Positions 23,041-34,240 of a stretch of 64,000 nt of DNA are shown in pieces; within the stretch, counting starts at the first letter, position 1, and the number at the start of each line of letters is the position of its first letter. Both the position numbers and the translations under genes were made by a program. This stretch comes from Dryomyza anilis (taxonomy: Eukaryota; Arthropoda; Insecta; Diptera; Dryomyzidae). Below the pieces are notes generated by a model. That model searched no databases, had not been told where the DNA came from, and saw nothing but the letters and a program-made list of their open reading frames with translations. Where the stretch lies: contig OX638134.1 of NCBI GenBank assembly GCA_951804985.1, positions 5,084,001 through 5,148,000 of the forward strand, read 5' to 3'.

Positions 23041-24141
23041 CACTGAGAAAAAAATTAATAATTACTGAGTGAAGAGAATATATAAAAATTTAGCATTATT
23101 TATTATATTCTTAATTATTTAATTTACATTTAAATACAAACGTAGTAAAATTATAACAAACAATTACAATTAAATTTAATTTTTAAAATATTTATATTTT
23201 GTAATTAAATATTTAAATTAATTATGTTTTGTTTTAATATTTCACATTTTAACACACATATTTTTAATTTGATATACGTGGTAAATACAAACGTAATTAA
23301 TATAAATTTACTTTAATAATTTAAATAATAAAATTCAATTCATTTTTTTACATTTTTACATAATAACTAGTTGTTTTGATAAACATGTTTTTAATATACC
23401 AACAAGTTCAAATTAAACGTTATATAAATTAAATATGTTTTAATTAAGGGATAAAGTGGTTCTTCATACGTTATATTTTACATTTTAATACAAACGTAGT
23501 AAAATCTATATACTTAGTGAATATAAACGTAATTAATAAAAAAAATATATATAAAAAAAAATTATGTACCTTTTTATATTGAATATATAAAATTGTAAAT
23601 AATATAGTAACATTCAAATACAAACATAGTAAAATTATAACGAATAATATAAATTTAATTAAATTTTTGGTATTTTTTTGTATTACCAAGTAATCTTAAT
23701 TAAAAAATTGATCAGTTAAATATATTACACTTGTTATATTTAATAAAAATGTATTTAATTTGATGTATGTTGTGTAAATTTTAGTAAAACGTAGTCAATT
23801 TAAAATTAGTTTGAACTTTTTTAAATTGAATGTATAAAATTTTAAATATTATATTTATATTTAAATACGAACGTACTAAAACTTACTAGTTGTCTCATTT
23901 AAAAATTATTTTAGTTCAATATGTTTGTATTTAATGTTTAATACTATTTTACATTTTAATAAAAATGTTGTAAATTTAAAATATAAGTAAGTACGAACGT
24001 AGTCAATTTTAATATTGATTACATACAATTTAAAATTGGTTTGTAGTTATTTAAATTGTATTTAAATTACAAGGTATAAAAAAGGTATAAAATTAAATGA
24101 ATAATAATTAAATATTAAATACTCATTTTTTTGCACTGTGT
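23041..24141. mobile_element. AT-rich element with ACACTGAG/CACTGTGT ends, copy 1
   Basis: The left end ACACTGAGAAAAAAATTA and the right end TTTTTTTGCACTGTGTAT form an imperfect terminal inverted repeat. Inside, the phrase AATACAAACGTAGTAAAAT recurs with changes near 23133, 23282, 23487, 23614, 23868 and 23990. The same phrase fills the element at 26504-28188. There is no coding capacity; the longest frame is 72 codons of Phe/Ile/Leu from AT-rich DNA. No clear target-site duplication is visible. It is probably a non-autonomous DNA element or a satellite carried between such ends. Confidence 0.5.
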
Positions 24142-24614
24142 ATCTACATTGTATATTGTGCATGTGATGTTTGTGTGTAAAATGTTTGCATTTATATTAA
24201 GCCCACAACTGCATAGAAAATGCATATTTAGAGGCAACTTAGGCAGCCCTTCGGCATATTACAAAATAACTTTGTATGAGTTTGTATGTCACAGTGTGTA
24301 TTTAACTACAAATGTGCTGTGAGGTATTTTCATAGCTGCCTCAGAGCCATCCTCACTATAGGCTCAATCATTTACGTATTACATACAACGGCCTCAACTG
24401 TAAACGCACAACAATGTTGCAGTTCCGGTCCGAATGTGCACCGGGACGTATGAGTCACCGAATATAACTTGAGGCGCTTGTGTGATGCTGTGAAATGCAA
24501 CAACAATGACACCTACATAACTGTCATTCAAAATGACACTCGGACGGACCAGTGGCTGACACCTCAAACAATGCAGGTGTTCGATGCAATAACAGCGAGA
24601 TGTCCTGTCAGAGG

Positions 24615-24634
24615 AGGAGGAGGAGGAGGAGGAG
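24615..24634. repeat. (GGA)n trinucleotide microsatellite
   Basis: Six to seven GGA units in a row. On the minus strand it reads as a serine run in a 95-codon frame with no other sign of being a gene. Confidence 0.9.
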
Positions 24635-24842
24635 AATGAATGGAAATGGCTTTGCATTAAAAGGATGTAAAGTTTAAACAAAAGGAGTTTAGATGATTGG
24701 GACGATTGTATTTATAGTCACATTGTTGTTGCGATTATTGTTGTAACTTTGTTGTTGCTGTTATTATGGTTGCTGCAAATGTTTTAGTTTATTTAAATAG
24801 TTACGCTTGTTTAAGCAACTCCGCAGAAATATACATAGACTC

Positions 24843-24845
<3 letters not shown>

Positions 24846-24881
<36 letters not shown>

Positions 24882-24892
24882 GGCAGACAGAC
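24846..24892. repeat. (CAGA)n tetranucleotide microsatellite
   Basis: About eleven tandem CAGA units with one CAGG interruption near 24882. It is a likely length-polymorphic locus. Confidence 0.95.
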
Positions 24893-25214
24893 ATAAGGAT
24901 AAACAAAGTAATAGATAAACAGCGACACAAGTGTTGCTGCGATTCGATTTTCTTGTTGGTTTTACATTTTAGTTTAGGCGTCAGTGCGTTGCATTGTTTA
25001 ACAAAAGGATTAAACGCATTTGCATTTTGCAAGTATGTGGCTTTTTACTACTGTTGTTGTTGCTGCTAAATAAATTCACGTCACAAATTAAACACATTAA
25101 AATTAAATAAACAAGTAATGGGACTAAACAAATGCGTGGTTAATAAACAGACTATTTTGCGGGCAAATTGAATTAGGTATTAAAAAAACAATTTATCTGT
25201 GTTTTTTATTTTTT

Positions 25215-26055
25215 TTTTAGTGAGAAATTGAATTTTTAGTGAAAACTTACATTTTTAGTAAAAAATTGAATTTTTAGTGAAAAATTGAATTTTTAGTGAA
25301 AAATTGAATTTTTAGTGAAAAATTGAATTTATAGTGAAAATTTTAATTTTTCGTGAAAAATTGAATTTTAGTGAAAAACTGAATTTTTCGTGAAAAATTG
25401 AATTTTAGTGAAAAACTGAATTTTTATGAAAAATTGAATTTTTTGTGAAAAATTGAATTTTTAGAGAAAAATTGAATTTTAGTGAAAAACTTAATTTTTA
25501 TGTAAAATTGAATATTTGGTGAAAAATTGAGTTTTTAGTGAAAATTTGAATTTTTAGTGAAAAATTGAATTTTTAGTGAACATATGAATTTTTAGTTAAA
25601 ATTAAATTTTAAGTGAAGATTTGAATTATTAATGGTAAATTGAATTTTTAGTTAAAATTGAATTTTTAGTGAAAAATTGAATTTTCAGTGAAAATTTGAA
25701 TTTTTAGTAAAAAATTGAATTTTTAGTGAACATTTGAATTTTTAGTGAAATAATTAATTTTGAGTGAAAAATTTAAGTTTGAGTGAAAAATGGAATTTTG
25801 AGTAACAATTTGAAATTTTGTGAAAAATTTAATATTGGTAGAAAATTGGATTTATAGTGAAAAATTTTTAAATTTTTAGTGAAAAATTGAATTTTTTTTA
25901 GTGAAAAATTAATTTTTATTGAAAAATTGACTTTTTATTGAAAAATTGAATTTTGAGTGAAAAATTTGAAATTTTTGTGAAAAACTTAATATTGGTGAAA
26001 AATTGAATTTTAAGTGAAAAAAAAAATATTATAAACAAAATTTAAATTTTTAGTT
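25215..26055 (-). repeat. 19-bp satellite array E, minus orientation
   Basis: Units of TTTTTAGTGAAAAATTGAA with moderate divergence, best conserved at 25255-25330. Variants with TTTTTCGTG in place of TTTTTAGTG occur near 25350 and 25390. It ends in A-runs near 26020. Confidence 0.93.
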
Positions 26056-26503
26056 TACTTCACAAGTTGCGCATTTTTATTTAATTGAAATTAAATAAAT
26101 GTTAATTTAATAAACAAAATATTTAAAATAACATATTAAAAATAAATTGTCAACTTGTCATTTTGCATAATGAAATGGCTTAAAGCTGTACACAAACAGC
26201 ACGATAATAAAAACTGCAACATTGTTTGTCTACTCACACACTACTCTGCACATAAAACTCACACTACTCCCCAGTAGACACTCACACATGTGCATCAAAT
26301 AATTGCAATTTCAACGTGGCTGTGCGCCACACGATATGCAACAAATTGTTTCAATTAACTAAATTAAATTTGCACTGTGAACCGCTGTACAACACAGTGC
26401 TGATGAGCCTGACAGGCCTGACAGTGACAGACAATATTTTGAAAACAACAACAAACACAATAATATATTGGCAACATTGGCCACAACAACATTGTTGAGT
26501 TTT
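26056..26503. other. Unique non-coding DNA
   Basis: It includes a small less AT-rich island (26160-26500) with CACACT and CAACAA words. Overlapping 60-codon frames on both strands (26316-26541) are not recognisable. Confidence 0.45.
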
Positions 26504-28188
26504 ATACACTGAGATAAAAAAAAACTACATAAGATACACATCTTATCAAATTTTTATTTAATTTGAATAATATTATTTGAAATATATTAAAAAGAAATTA
26601 TTATACACAAAACTTAATTTTATAAATAAATACTGCGCTCGTTCTAAATTTGAACTACATTCGTATTACATTTTATATGGTTTCACAATTGTAAAAGAAC
26701 TATTTTGTATTATTTTAAAACCACACCATGAATTTTTAATGTTTATTTGAAATCTATAAATATTTAGATTTTCTAAGGTTTAATTTCCAAAGGCGTACGT
26801 AGTAAAATATAATAATAAAAGGTTTTTTTAAAAAAAACAGTTATACGTATATTATTCTTATTATATTTTTGTATAATTTTGGAAACCATATATGACTTTT
26901 TAATAAAAAAAATTCATGCTTGAATACGTTCATAGTAAAATCTAATACGAAAAATATTTAAATTTCAGTTTATTTAGTAATAAAATTTAAAAGATAAATG
27001 AAAAAATTTAGTAAGAAAAATATTAGTTTCTATAACAATTTTTAATAATTTACGACATATGTGTTAAAGAAAAATATAAATTTACTTGGATTTAAATTTT
27101 AAAGCGCTCATTGTAAAATTGATTACAAATATATTTAATTTTATGAAAAGAAAACGTTAATTTACCTACTCAGCAAACATATTATAACTATTTTGTATTA
27201 TTTTAAAACCACACCATGAATTTTTAATGTTTATTTGAAATCTATAAATATTTAGCTTTTCTAAGGTTTAATTTCCAAAGGCGTACGTAGTAAAATATAA
27301 TAATAAAAGTATTTAATTTGCATTCAAATATAACGTATTAAATTATTTTTGGGTTTTTTTTTAAAAAAAACAGTTATACGTATATTATTCTTATTATATT
27401 TTTGTATAATTTTGGAAACCATATATGACTTTTTAATAAAAAAAATTGGTGCTTGAATACGTTCATAGTAAAATCTAATACGAAGAATATTTAAATTTCA
27501 GTTTCTTTAGTAAACAAATTTAAAAGAAATAAGAAAAAATTTAGTAAGAAAAATATTAGTTTCTATAACAATTTTTAATAATTTACGACATATGTGTTAA
27601 AGAAAAATATAAATTTACTTGGATTTAAATTTTAAAGCGCTCATTGTAAAATTGATTACAAATATATTTAATTTTATGAAAAGAAAACGTTAATTTACCT
27701 ACTCATCAAACATATACATATCAAATATTTGATTATATTACATGTTGAACTAGTCTTTAATTATAAAATACTTTCATGGTAAAATTGACTACGGTATTGA
27801 ATTTTTCATAATATGTAGTACAAACATAGTCAATTTAAATTTTATTTTTTTTTAATTTTTATTAGATAAAAATGTAATTTTTAAAGAAACTAACTATAAG
27901 TATAAAATTTATCAAATTTATTTGCTAAAATTAAGTTTTGAACTAAACTTTAATTATTAAATACGTTCATAGTAAAATTGAATACAGCAGGTATTTATAA
28001 GGAGGGAGATATTATAATATGTTGTACAAACGTAGTAAATTTAAATTTTATTTATTTTAAAATTTATTAAATATAAATATAATTTGAAACAAACAAACAA
28101 TTAGTAGAAAATTTGTCAAGCACCATTTAAATTAAATACGTTTTTATTAAATTCTAATACTTTTATTTTTTTTTGAACAGTGTATGTT
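26504..28188. mobile_element. AT-rich element with ATACACTG ends, copy 2
   Basis: The left end ATACACTGAGATAAAAAAAA and the right end TTTTTTTTTGAACAGTGTAT share the terminal inverted repeat ATACACTG. A GTTTT lies immediately outside each end (about 26499-26503 and 28189-28193), consistent with a short target-site duplication. The interior contains a ~490-bp tandem duplication (listed) and phrases such as GGCGTACGTAGTAAAAT, AATACGTTCATAGTAAAAT and ACAAACGTAGTAAATTT shared with copy 1. There is no coding capacity. Confidence 0.55.
26698..27712. repeat. ~490-bp tandem duplication inside element copy 2
   Basis: The sequence starting ACTATTTTGTATTATTTTAA at 26699 restarts at 27189 and stays nearly identical through ATTTTAAAGCGCTCATTGTA (about 27096 and 27631) to CCTACTCA (27168 and 27703). 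The second copy contains about 40 extra bases, near 27308-27350, absent from the first. The high identity indicates a young duplication. Confidence 0.9.
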
Positions 28189-28193
28189 TTATG

Positions 28194-29149
28194 TGAAAAA
28201 ATAAAAACCATATCAATTATATGAACAAAATGAATATTGAAGTGTATGTGTCTGAACATGTTGGCACATCCGCTTGAATTGTTATTGTTTTTGTTGTTGT
28301 CCGCTTGTCAATACCAACAACAACAGAAAAATTCCAACTGAGTTTATCAGTCGCTTGTAGGCTCATCGATCACTCGTTGATATGCGATTTAATCGGCATT
28401 TAAATGAAAAACTCACACTACGTCGTCGTGACACAGAACAGCACATGACAGAGCGCAGTCATTATAGGGCTTACAACAACAAATACAACAATAATAGACA
28501 GCAGGATAATCGAGTAACTGAACTGGACGTTGGTCAGTCTGTGTGTGTTGTATCTACTTCTACTGATTATTGAAAGGCTTTTCAAAATTGCCTATAGTAA
28601 ATGCTGGTTTTACTTAGTTTACTCCCCTTCTTAAGTAGTGACTCTTCAGCCTTTGCAGAATCCTGTTATATATGTTGTTTTTGTCAACTGTTTCCTTGTC
28701 GGGTAGATGCCAAAGCAATGACCAGCATTATAACTGCACGTGGCGGCAGCGTGACATGCTTCACATAATTGCAATAAATTAAAAGAAAAGAAACATGCCA
28801 ACCAAAGAAGAAAAAAATCAAGTTTGTCTGCACAAACAAAAGGACACTTGGCCAGCATTGGCGCAAAGCCAGCGATTGTTGTGTGCAGTGACCAGTGACC
28901 GCATTAGTATAAACACTTTCATTTAATACTGATTGCCCGCTATAGATGGCAAATTGTACTCTTAGTTTGGTATAGGAAATGTCTTCAAAAGTTACTAAAT
29001 AAGGAGTAAGGATCATAATAATTTGACCAATTTATTGTTTTAAAATAAATAAAGTTAAAAAGTAATTTTAATATTTTTTGCATTTAATTTATTAAATAAA
29101 AAAATATATAAAAATTGATGAGTTCTTTGATGAGTATCTTTTATAATAT
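28194..29149. other. Unique non-coding island
   Basis: A less AT-rich stretch with CAACAACA and GTTGTTG words. Frames of 63-110 codons on both strands overlap one another and show no domain I know, so none is called. The right edge (29020-29150) is AT-rich. Confidence 0.45.
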
Positions 29150-29896
29150 TCATTACAGATAGTTAATATTTCGAACAAAAATCGTGGGTTATAAGTCTTA
29201 ATTAAATGGTCGAATATTAGCGCAATTCTGCTACTTTTTATGTTGCTGTTCTCATGTCCTTTATTTCAATATAAAATAATTTATAATATCATTATTATGT
29301 TTTGACTAAAAACTAACCAAATAAATATAACTTTTATTTAATTCCAATTGTCCTCTAAGATGATAAATTGTCCATTATGTTTTGAATATAATATGATTGC
29401 ATACATTTTGTGAATCTGTATTAAAAAAAAAGAAAAATAAGTAAAAAAAGGAAAAAAAATATAAAAAAAAGAAAATAAATAAAAACAAAAATTAATAAAT
29501 CATTTAATTAAAAAAAAAAATTAAAAATTATATTTGAAAAAAATTATGAGTTTATAATTTCTATAATATGCATTGCAAAAAGCTTATATTCCTAAAAAGA
29601 TTGTGGAATATGAGTCTCAATAAAATGGTTGAATATAAGTGCAATACTGCCAATATTTATATTGCTGTTATTATGTCCTTTTTTTCAAAACTAATTAATT
29701 CATCACAAAATAATTTTATTTTATGTATTTTTCATAAGTATGATATTAAATTTATAATGCAAATTGCTCAATATCCAAGAAAAATTATAGTTTTTATTTG
29801 AAATTGCTTTTTTTTCATTCAAGCATATAACAGAATTTAAATAAACAAAATTCAAAAAAATGTTTATATTATTTACAAATAAAACTACAAATATGA

Positions 29897-30232
29897 GGGT
29901 TTTTCAACAGGAACGCTACAAAAGTATAGCGTCAGGGACAGCAAACGACGTCTTATTTCTTGCCGCTCTTCTGACAATTCTCTTCAGTAAGGTTTGTCAT
30001 TTCATGATGGAAAGATATACGAATTCGAATTTCGGTAGTAAATTTTAACAATTTCGACTCGTTTTTGGCTCGTATATCTTTCCATCATGAAATGGCAAAC
30101 CTTACTGAAGAGAAATGTCAAAAGAGCGGCAAGAAATATGGCGTCGTTTGCTGTCCCTGTAGCTCTACTTTTATAGCGTCCCTGTTGAAAAACCCTTGAA
30201 AAAACTTTTGTAGCGCTCTTATTGAAAAACCC
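29897..30232. mobile_element. Fold-back MITE with 126-bp inverted arms
   Basis: The left arm 29897-30022 (starting GGGTTTTTCAACAGG, ending GATATACGA) is the reverse complement, with few mismatches, of 30070-30195, around a 47-bp loop. Just outside the right arm a second copy of the terminal repeat (TAGCGCTCTTATTGAAAAAC near 30211) ends at 30232. TA dinucleotides sit within 2-3 bp of the outer ends (29892-29893 and 30235-30236), which fits TA-targeting Tc1/mariner-type transposition, but I cannot name the family. The two arms create twin frames (VFQQ-RYKS-A-GTAND motif) on opposite strands that are artefacts of the palindrome. Confidence 0.82.
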
Positions 30233-30989
30233 TTTATCTACATACATACGTAAGTTTATTAACACACAACTTCTATAGTACACAATGAAGAAGTCTAAAA
30301 TTTTGAAAATAATTCAGTGGTATAAGTCTTGACAACAATTCCAAATATGAACGTAAACCTCTCACATTTAATATGGCCGCCCATATGTCCTTTTTTCAAA
30401 CTTTAAGTTATCTGTCTTAAAATAACTTTATTTTAACTAAAAACCTTTTAAAAATCAATTATTTAAATACACTATATAACGATTCAAAGAACTTTCGTTA
30501 TTTTTCATATTAAATATGACAAGTTTATACAAGTGCCTGATTTCTGAAATATAGAATATAAATATATAAGATTTCAGTAAACATGTACAAACAAATGATG
30601 GCTGCTTTCCACAACTTTTAGTAGTGCTGTACTAATGTCCTTTTTCTACAAAATATACAAAATGCTTTTAGAAGAAAGCGTTAAATTCTATGTTAAGTTC
30701 TGTAAAAAATCATATATAAAAGTTTTTTAACTTATAATTTTTTTTTTTTTTTTAAATTTTTAAAATGCCATAATTTTGCTAATATTCAGAGTTTATTGAC
30801 GAAATTCAAAATATAAACCCATATTATAGCTGTGAAAACATAGGTAAAAAAATTGACATGCTTCGCCTGATTTTAGATATGACGCTCACATGTCCTTTTT
30901 CTGAACAAAGGTAGAAACGTTCGCTCTATCTAAAATGTTTCTTTTAATTTTATAATTTATAACAAAAACGTGAGTGCTGTTTGTCCTAA

Positions 30990-31115
30990 TACTCTAGTAG
31001 AAATTGTACAAGGGTCTAGATTGTATTTTTACTTTGGCATAATACGATCAGTTACATGACAAGTAATAACCCTATAGGTCTTCCCTAATGAGGTGAATTT
31101 CTACTACGGTGTAAT
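30990..31115. mobile_element. Small MITE, CTAGTAGAAATTGTAC family, copy 1
   Basis: The left end CTCTAGTAGAAATTGTAC and the right end GAATTTCTACTACGGTGTAA form a terminal inverted repeat of about 15 bp. CAGTTACATGACAAG and CCCTA-AGG-TTCCCTAATGAGG lie inside. The same plan occurs at 48699-48821. It is inserted in the old 257-bp array. Confidence 0.7.
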
Positions 31116-31720
31116 ATTTGTCTGAAACTGTCACTTTTAATGTGCTACCCAAATATCTATTTTTTCCAACATTAAGTTATAAGTTATAAGTCATTCAACA
31201 ATTTGCTTTATACTACATACACATCGAATGCATATTCAAGCGTAAATCAATTACTTTTGAGTAACTACGCAATATTTAGAAGGATATTATTTATTATTCT
31301 ACATATTAAATAAATGTAGAATATAATAGCATAATAAGTAACTGAGAATGTATACAAAAATTGGTTCGTTTTCAAGAACTTTTAGTGTTATTACTCTGAA
31401 GTCCTTTTTCTAAATATTATAATAAACTTTTTAAAGAAGAAAAGCGGCTACTTTTTAAATTATTTATGATATTATGATTATAACTTAAGAAATCAATTTC
31501 TGAGAAGTTTTATAAAAATTTAAAAAAATATTGAAAATTTTGCATCGCGATAACTTAGCTAATATTCACAGTTTATTAATGAAATTCGGAATATAAACGC
31601 ATAATGTCACTGTATAAATAATAGTATAAAAATTGGAAAGTTTTGAGTATTTCAAAGTTTTACGCTGACATGTCCTTTTTTTCCACATATAGGAATTTAA
31701 TTTATATTTTAGTTTTTTTT

Positions 31721-32934
31721 TATAAATAACATCATCATAATTGTTTATTACGCTATAAATATGTGTTCAAGAGTCAAAAACGTAATAATGTATGTATTTT
31801 GATATGAAAAGCAAGCATTACAAGTTTGCGGTTTTGCACAATTCTAAAAATTAAAAGTGTCTATAATTTTGTTTCTGAAATCAAATCAAACAAAATATAT
31901 TTAACATTTTAATTAAAATTTTTCGCATTTGTCGAAATTTTTAATTGCATATAATCCTTGACCCTTTCTTATTACCAGGCATGTGTCTGAAATTATTGTA
32001 ATTATGTGCTGGTCATGGGAACAAATTTCTTCATAAAGGACTCCCTACTTACAGCTGTTTCTCAAAATTTTCCCTAGTAACATCATTATTATCAGGAAAA
32101 ACATCAGCAGCATAGAAAATCAATTGAAATCATTAATCAGCAGTTATTAGTAAAACGTGTTGACACACTTTATAGCGAATATCGGGATGCTGCAAATATT
32201 TTCTTTTTCACAAAAATAACACAAGCTCAAAAACACGCCTATTAAGAACCAGATACAATCCATGTTAGATACTCGACAAATACAAGCCTCCAAATAAGTG
32301 AGTCACGTGACCTCTGTGATTGTTTGAATTGTGCGAAGATCAGAACACAGCGGCATCGGGACGACTGGCAGGACTTTACAACAAAATATAATCAAAAGTA
32401 AACAAAAGGCCTACTACTTCTCCTGGCTACGCCTGATTTGTTTTTCGGTTTCATTTGTGGCTCAGTTTTAATTACGCTCTTTGACACTACTCTCGGCTGC
32501 GAGCCAACGCATAAAGTATCCTCTTTGAATTGATGTCCTGCCAATTTATGCGTTTATTCATTTCATTCATTCGTCGCATTCATGCGGACATAATGCGGTG
32601 GGGGATTCTTAAGAAAAATTGCCCATAATTAATAATTACGGCTGTATTGTGTTTATTTGTTTGTCTCTCGGCTAGTGTGAGAAATAATTGACATCGGTGA
32701 GTAACGACAGGACGACTTTTTGTTAGTGTGCTTTTCAGTTATTTACGCATTGATATCGCCGGGCCGCAGGTTATTTGTATTTGCTGTTGATTTGATGTCA
32801 GGCATTTAATCATTTTGAAGTGTATAAGAGCTGCTGCTACATCTTGTAAATGTTGTTAAAGAATTATGTAATATCCTGTTTGGCCTCTGAAAACACACCC
32901 CAGAAATTATGAAAAAGTTCAAAAAATTAAAAAT
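31721..32934. other. Unique island with homeodomain-like and E-box motifs
   Basis: Non-coding DNA, less AT-rich from 31960. It holds the GTCACGTGAC palindrome (listed) and AATTAATAATTA (about 32627-32638) near TTTATGCGTTTATTC (about 32546), words typical of homeodomain binding clusters. No gene is recognised. Confidence 0.45.
32302..32311. promoter_or_regulatory. Perfect GTCACGTGAC E-box palindrome
   Basis: A ten-base perfect palindrome identical to the core of the CLEAR/M-box element bound by Mitf/TFEB-type bHLH-ZIP factors and also by USF/Myc relatives. It lies in a unique island. Function is inferred. Confidence 0.35.
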
Positions 32935-34240
32935 TAAGTATACATTTTAATTTTTAGTAAACAATTTCATTTAAGTCAAAAATGCACCTTTTAGTTCATA
33001 TTTTTATTTTTAGTGAACATTTGAATTTTTAGTGAAAAATTGAATTTTTCGTGAAAAATTGAATTTTAGTGAAAAATTGAATTTTTAGTGAAAAATTGAA
33101 TTATAGTAAAAATTTGAATTTTTAGTGACAAATTGAATTTTTAGTGAAAAATTGAATTTTTAGTGAAAATTTGAATTTTTAGTGAAAATTTGAATTTTTA
33201 GTGAAAATTTGAATTTTTAGTGAAAATTTGAATTTTTAGTGAAAATTTGAATTTTTAGTGAAAATTTTAATTTTTAGTGAAAATTTTAATTTTTAGTGAA
33301 AATTTGAATTTTAGTGAAAATTTTAATTTTTAGTGAAAATTTTAATTTTTAGTGAAAATTTTAATTTTTAGTGAAAAATTTAATTTTTAGTGGCTAATTG
33401 AATTTTTTAGTAGAAATTTTAATTTTTAGTGAAAAATTGCATTTCTAATGAAAATTTTAATTTTTAGTGAAAAATTGAATTTCAGTCAAAATTTGAATTT
33501 TTAGTGAAAATTTGAATTTTTAGTGAAAATTTGAATTTTTAGTGAAAATTTTAATTTTTAGTGAACATTTGAATTTTTAGCGAAAAATTTAATTTTTAGT
33601 GGAAAATTGAATTTTTTAGTATAAATTTTAATTTTTAGTGAAAAATTGCATTTCTAATGAAAATTTTAATTTTTAGTGAAAAATTGAATTTCAGTCAAAA
33701 TTTGAATTTTTAGTGAAAATTTGAATTTTTAGTGAAAATTTGAATTTTTAGTGAAAAAAATTTGAATTTTTAGTGAAAAATTGAATTTTTAGTGATAATT
33801 TGATTTTTTAATGAAAATTTGAATTTTTAGTGAAAATTTGAATTTTTAGTGAAAATTTGAATTTTTAGTGAAAATTTGAATTTTTAGTGAAAATTTGAAT
33901 TTTTAGTGAAAATTTGAATTTTTAGTGAAAATTTGAATTTCTAATGAAAATTTAAATTTTTAGTGAAAAAGTGAATTATTAATGAAATTGAAAATTGAAA
34001 ATTTGAATTTTTAGCGAAAAATTTAATTTTTAGTGAAAAATTGAATTTCATTGCAAAATTGAATTTTTAGTGAAAAATTTCATTTTTAGTGAAAAATTTC
34101 ATTTTTAGTGAAAAATTGAATTTTTACAGAAAATTTGAATTTTTACAGAAAATTTGAATTTTTACAGAAAATTTGAATTTTTAGTGAGAAATTGTATTTT
34201 AAGTGAACAATTTAATTTTTACTGAAAAATTTAATTCAAA
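32935..34240 (-). repeat. 19-bp satellite array F, minus orientation
   Basis: Units of TTTTTAGTGAAAATTTGAA (this array favours AAAATTTG over AAAAATTG). A composite beginning TGGCTAATTGAATTTTTTAG at 33391 recurs as TGGAAAATTGAATTTTTTAG at 33600, exactly 209 bp or 11 units away. It is followed both times by GCATTTCTAATGAAAATTTT and ATTTCAGTCAAAATTTG. So array F has an 11-mer higher-order unit. Confidence 0.95.

Larger units (their letters stand above)
24142..25214. other. Unique island with simple repeats
   Basis: Relatively GC-rich non-coding DNA without a supported gene. It includes (GGA)n at about 24615-24634 and (CAGA)n at 24846-24892, which generate the serine-run and VCLS-run frames on the minus strand. 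GTTGTTG words are common at 24720-24770 and 25050. Confidence 0.55.
29150..31720. repeat. Old ~257-bp tandem array (ATGTCCTTTTTT family)
   Basis: The phrase ATGTCCTTTTTTTC or a variant recurs near 29255, 29675, 30377, 30637, 30892, 31150 (mutated), 31398 and 31670. In the right half the spacing is about 255-270 bp. GCTAATATTCA-AGTTTATT-A-GAAATTC-AATATAAAC is shared between 30778 and 31558, three periods apart. GGAATATGAGTCTCAATAAA (29605) matches GGTTATAAGTCTTAATTAAA (29187). The units are strongly diverged, so the array is ancient. It has been interrupted by A-rich sequence (29420-29520) and two MITEs. Confidence 0.65.

Noticed and set aside
29860..30283. Two similar small proteins on opposite strands, a possible gene pair
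   Set aside because: They are the two arms of a palindromic MITE read from each side.
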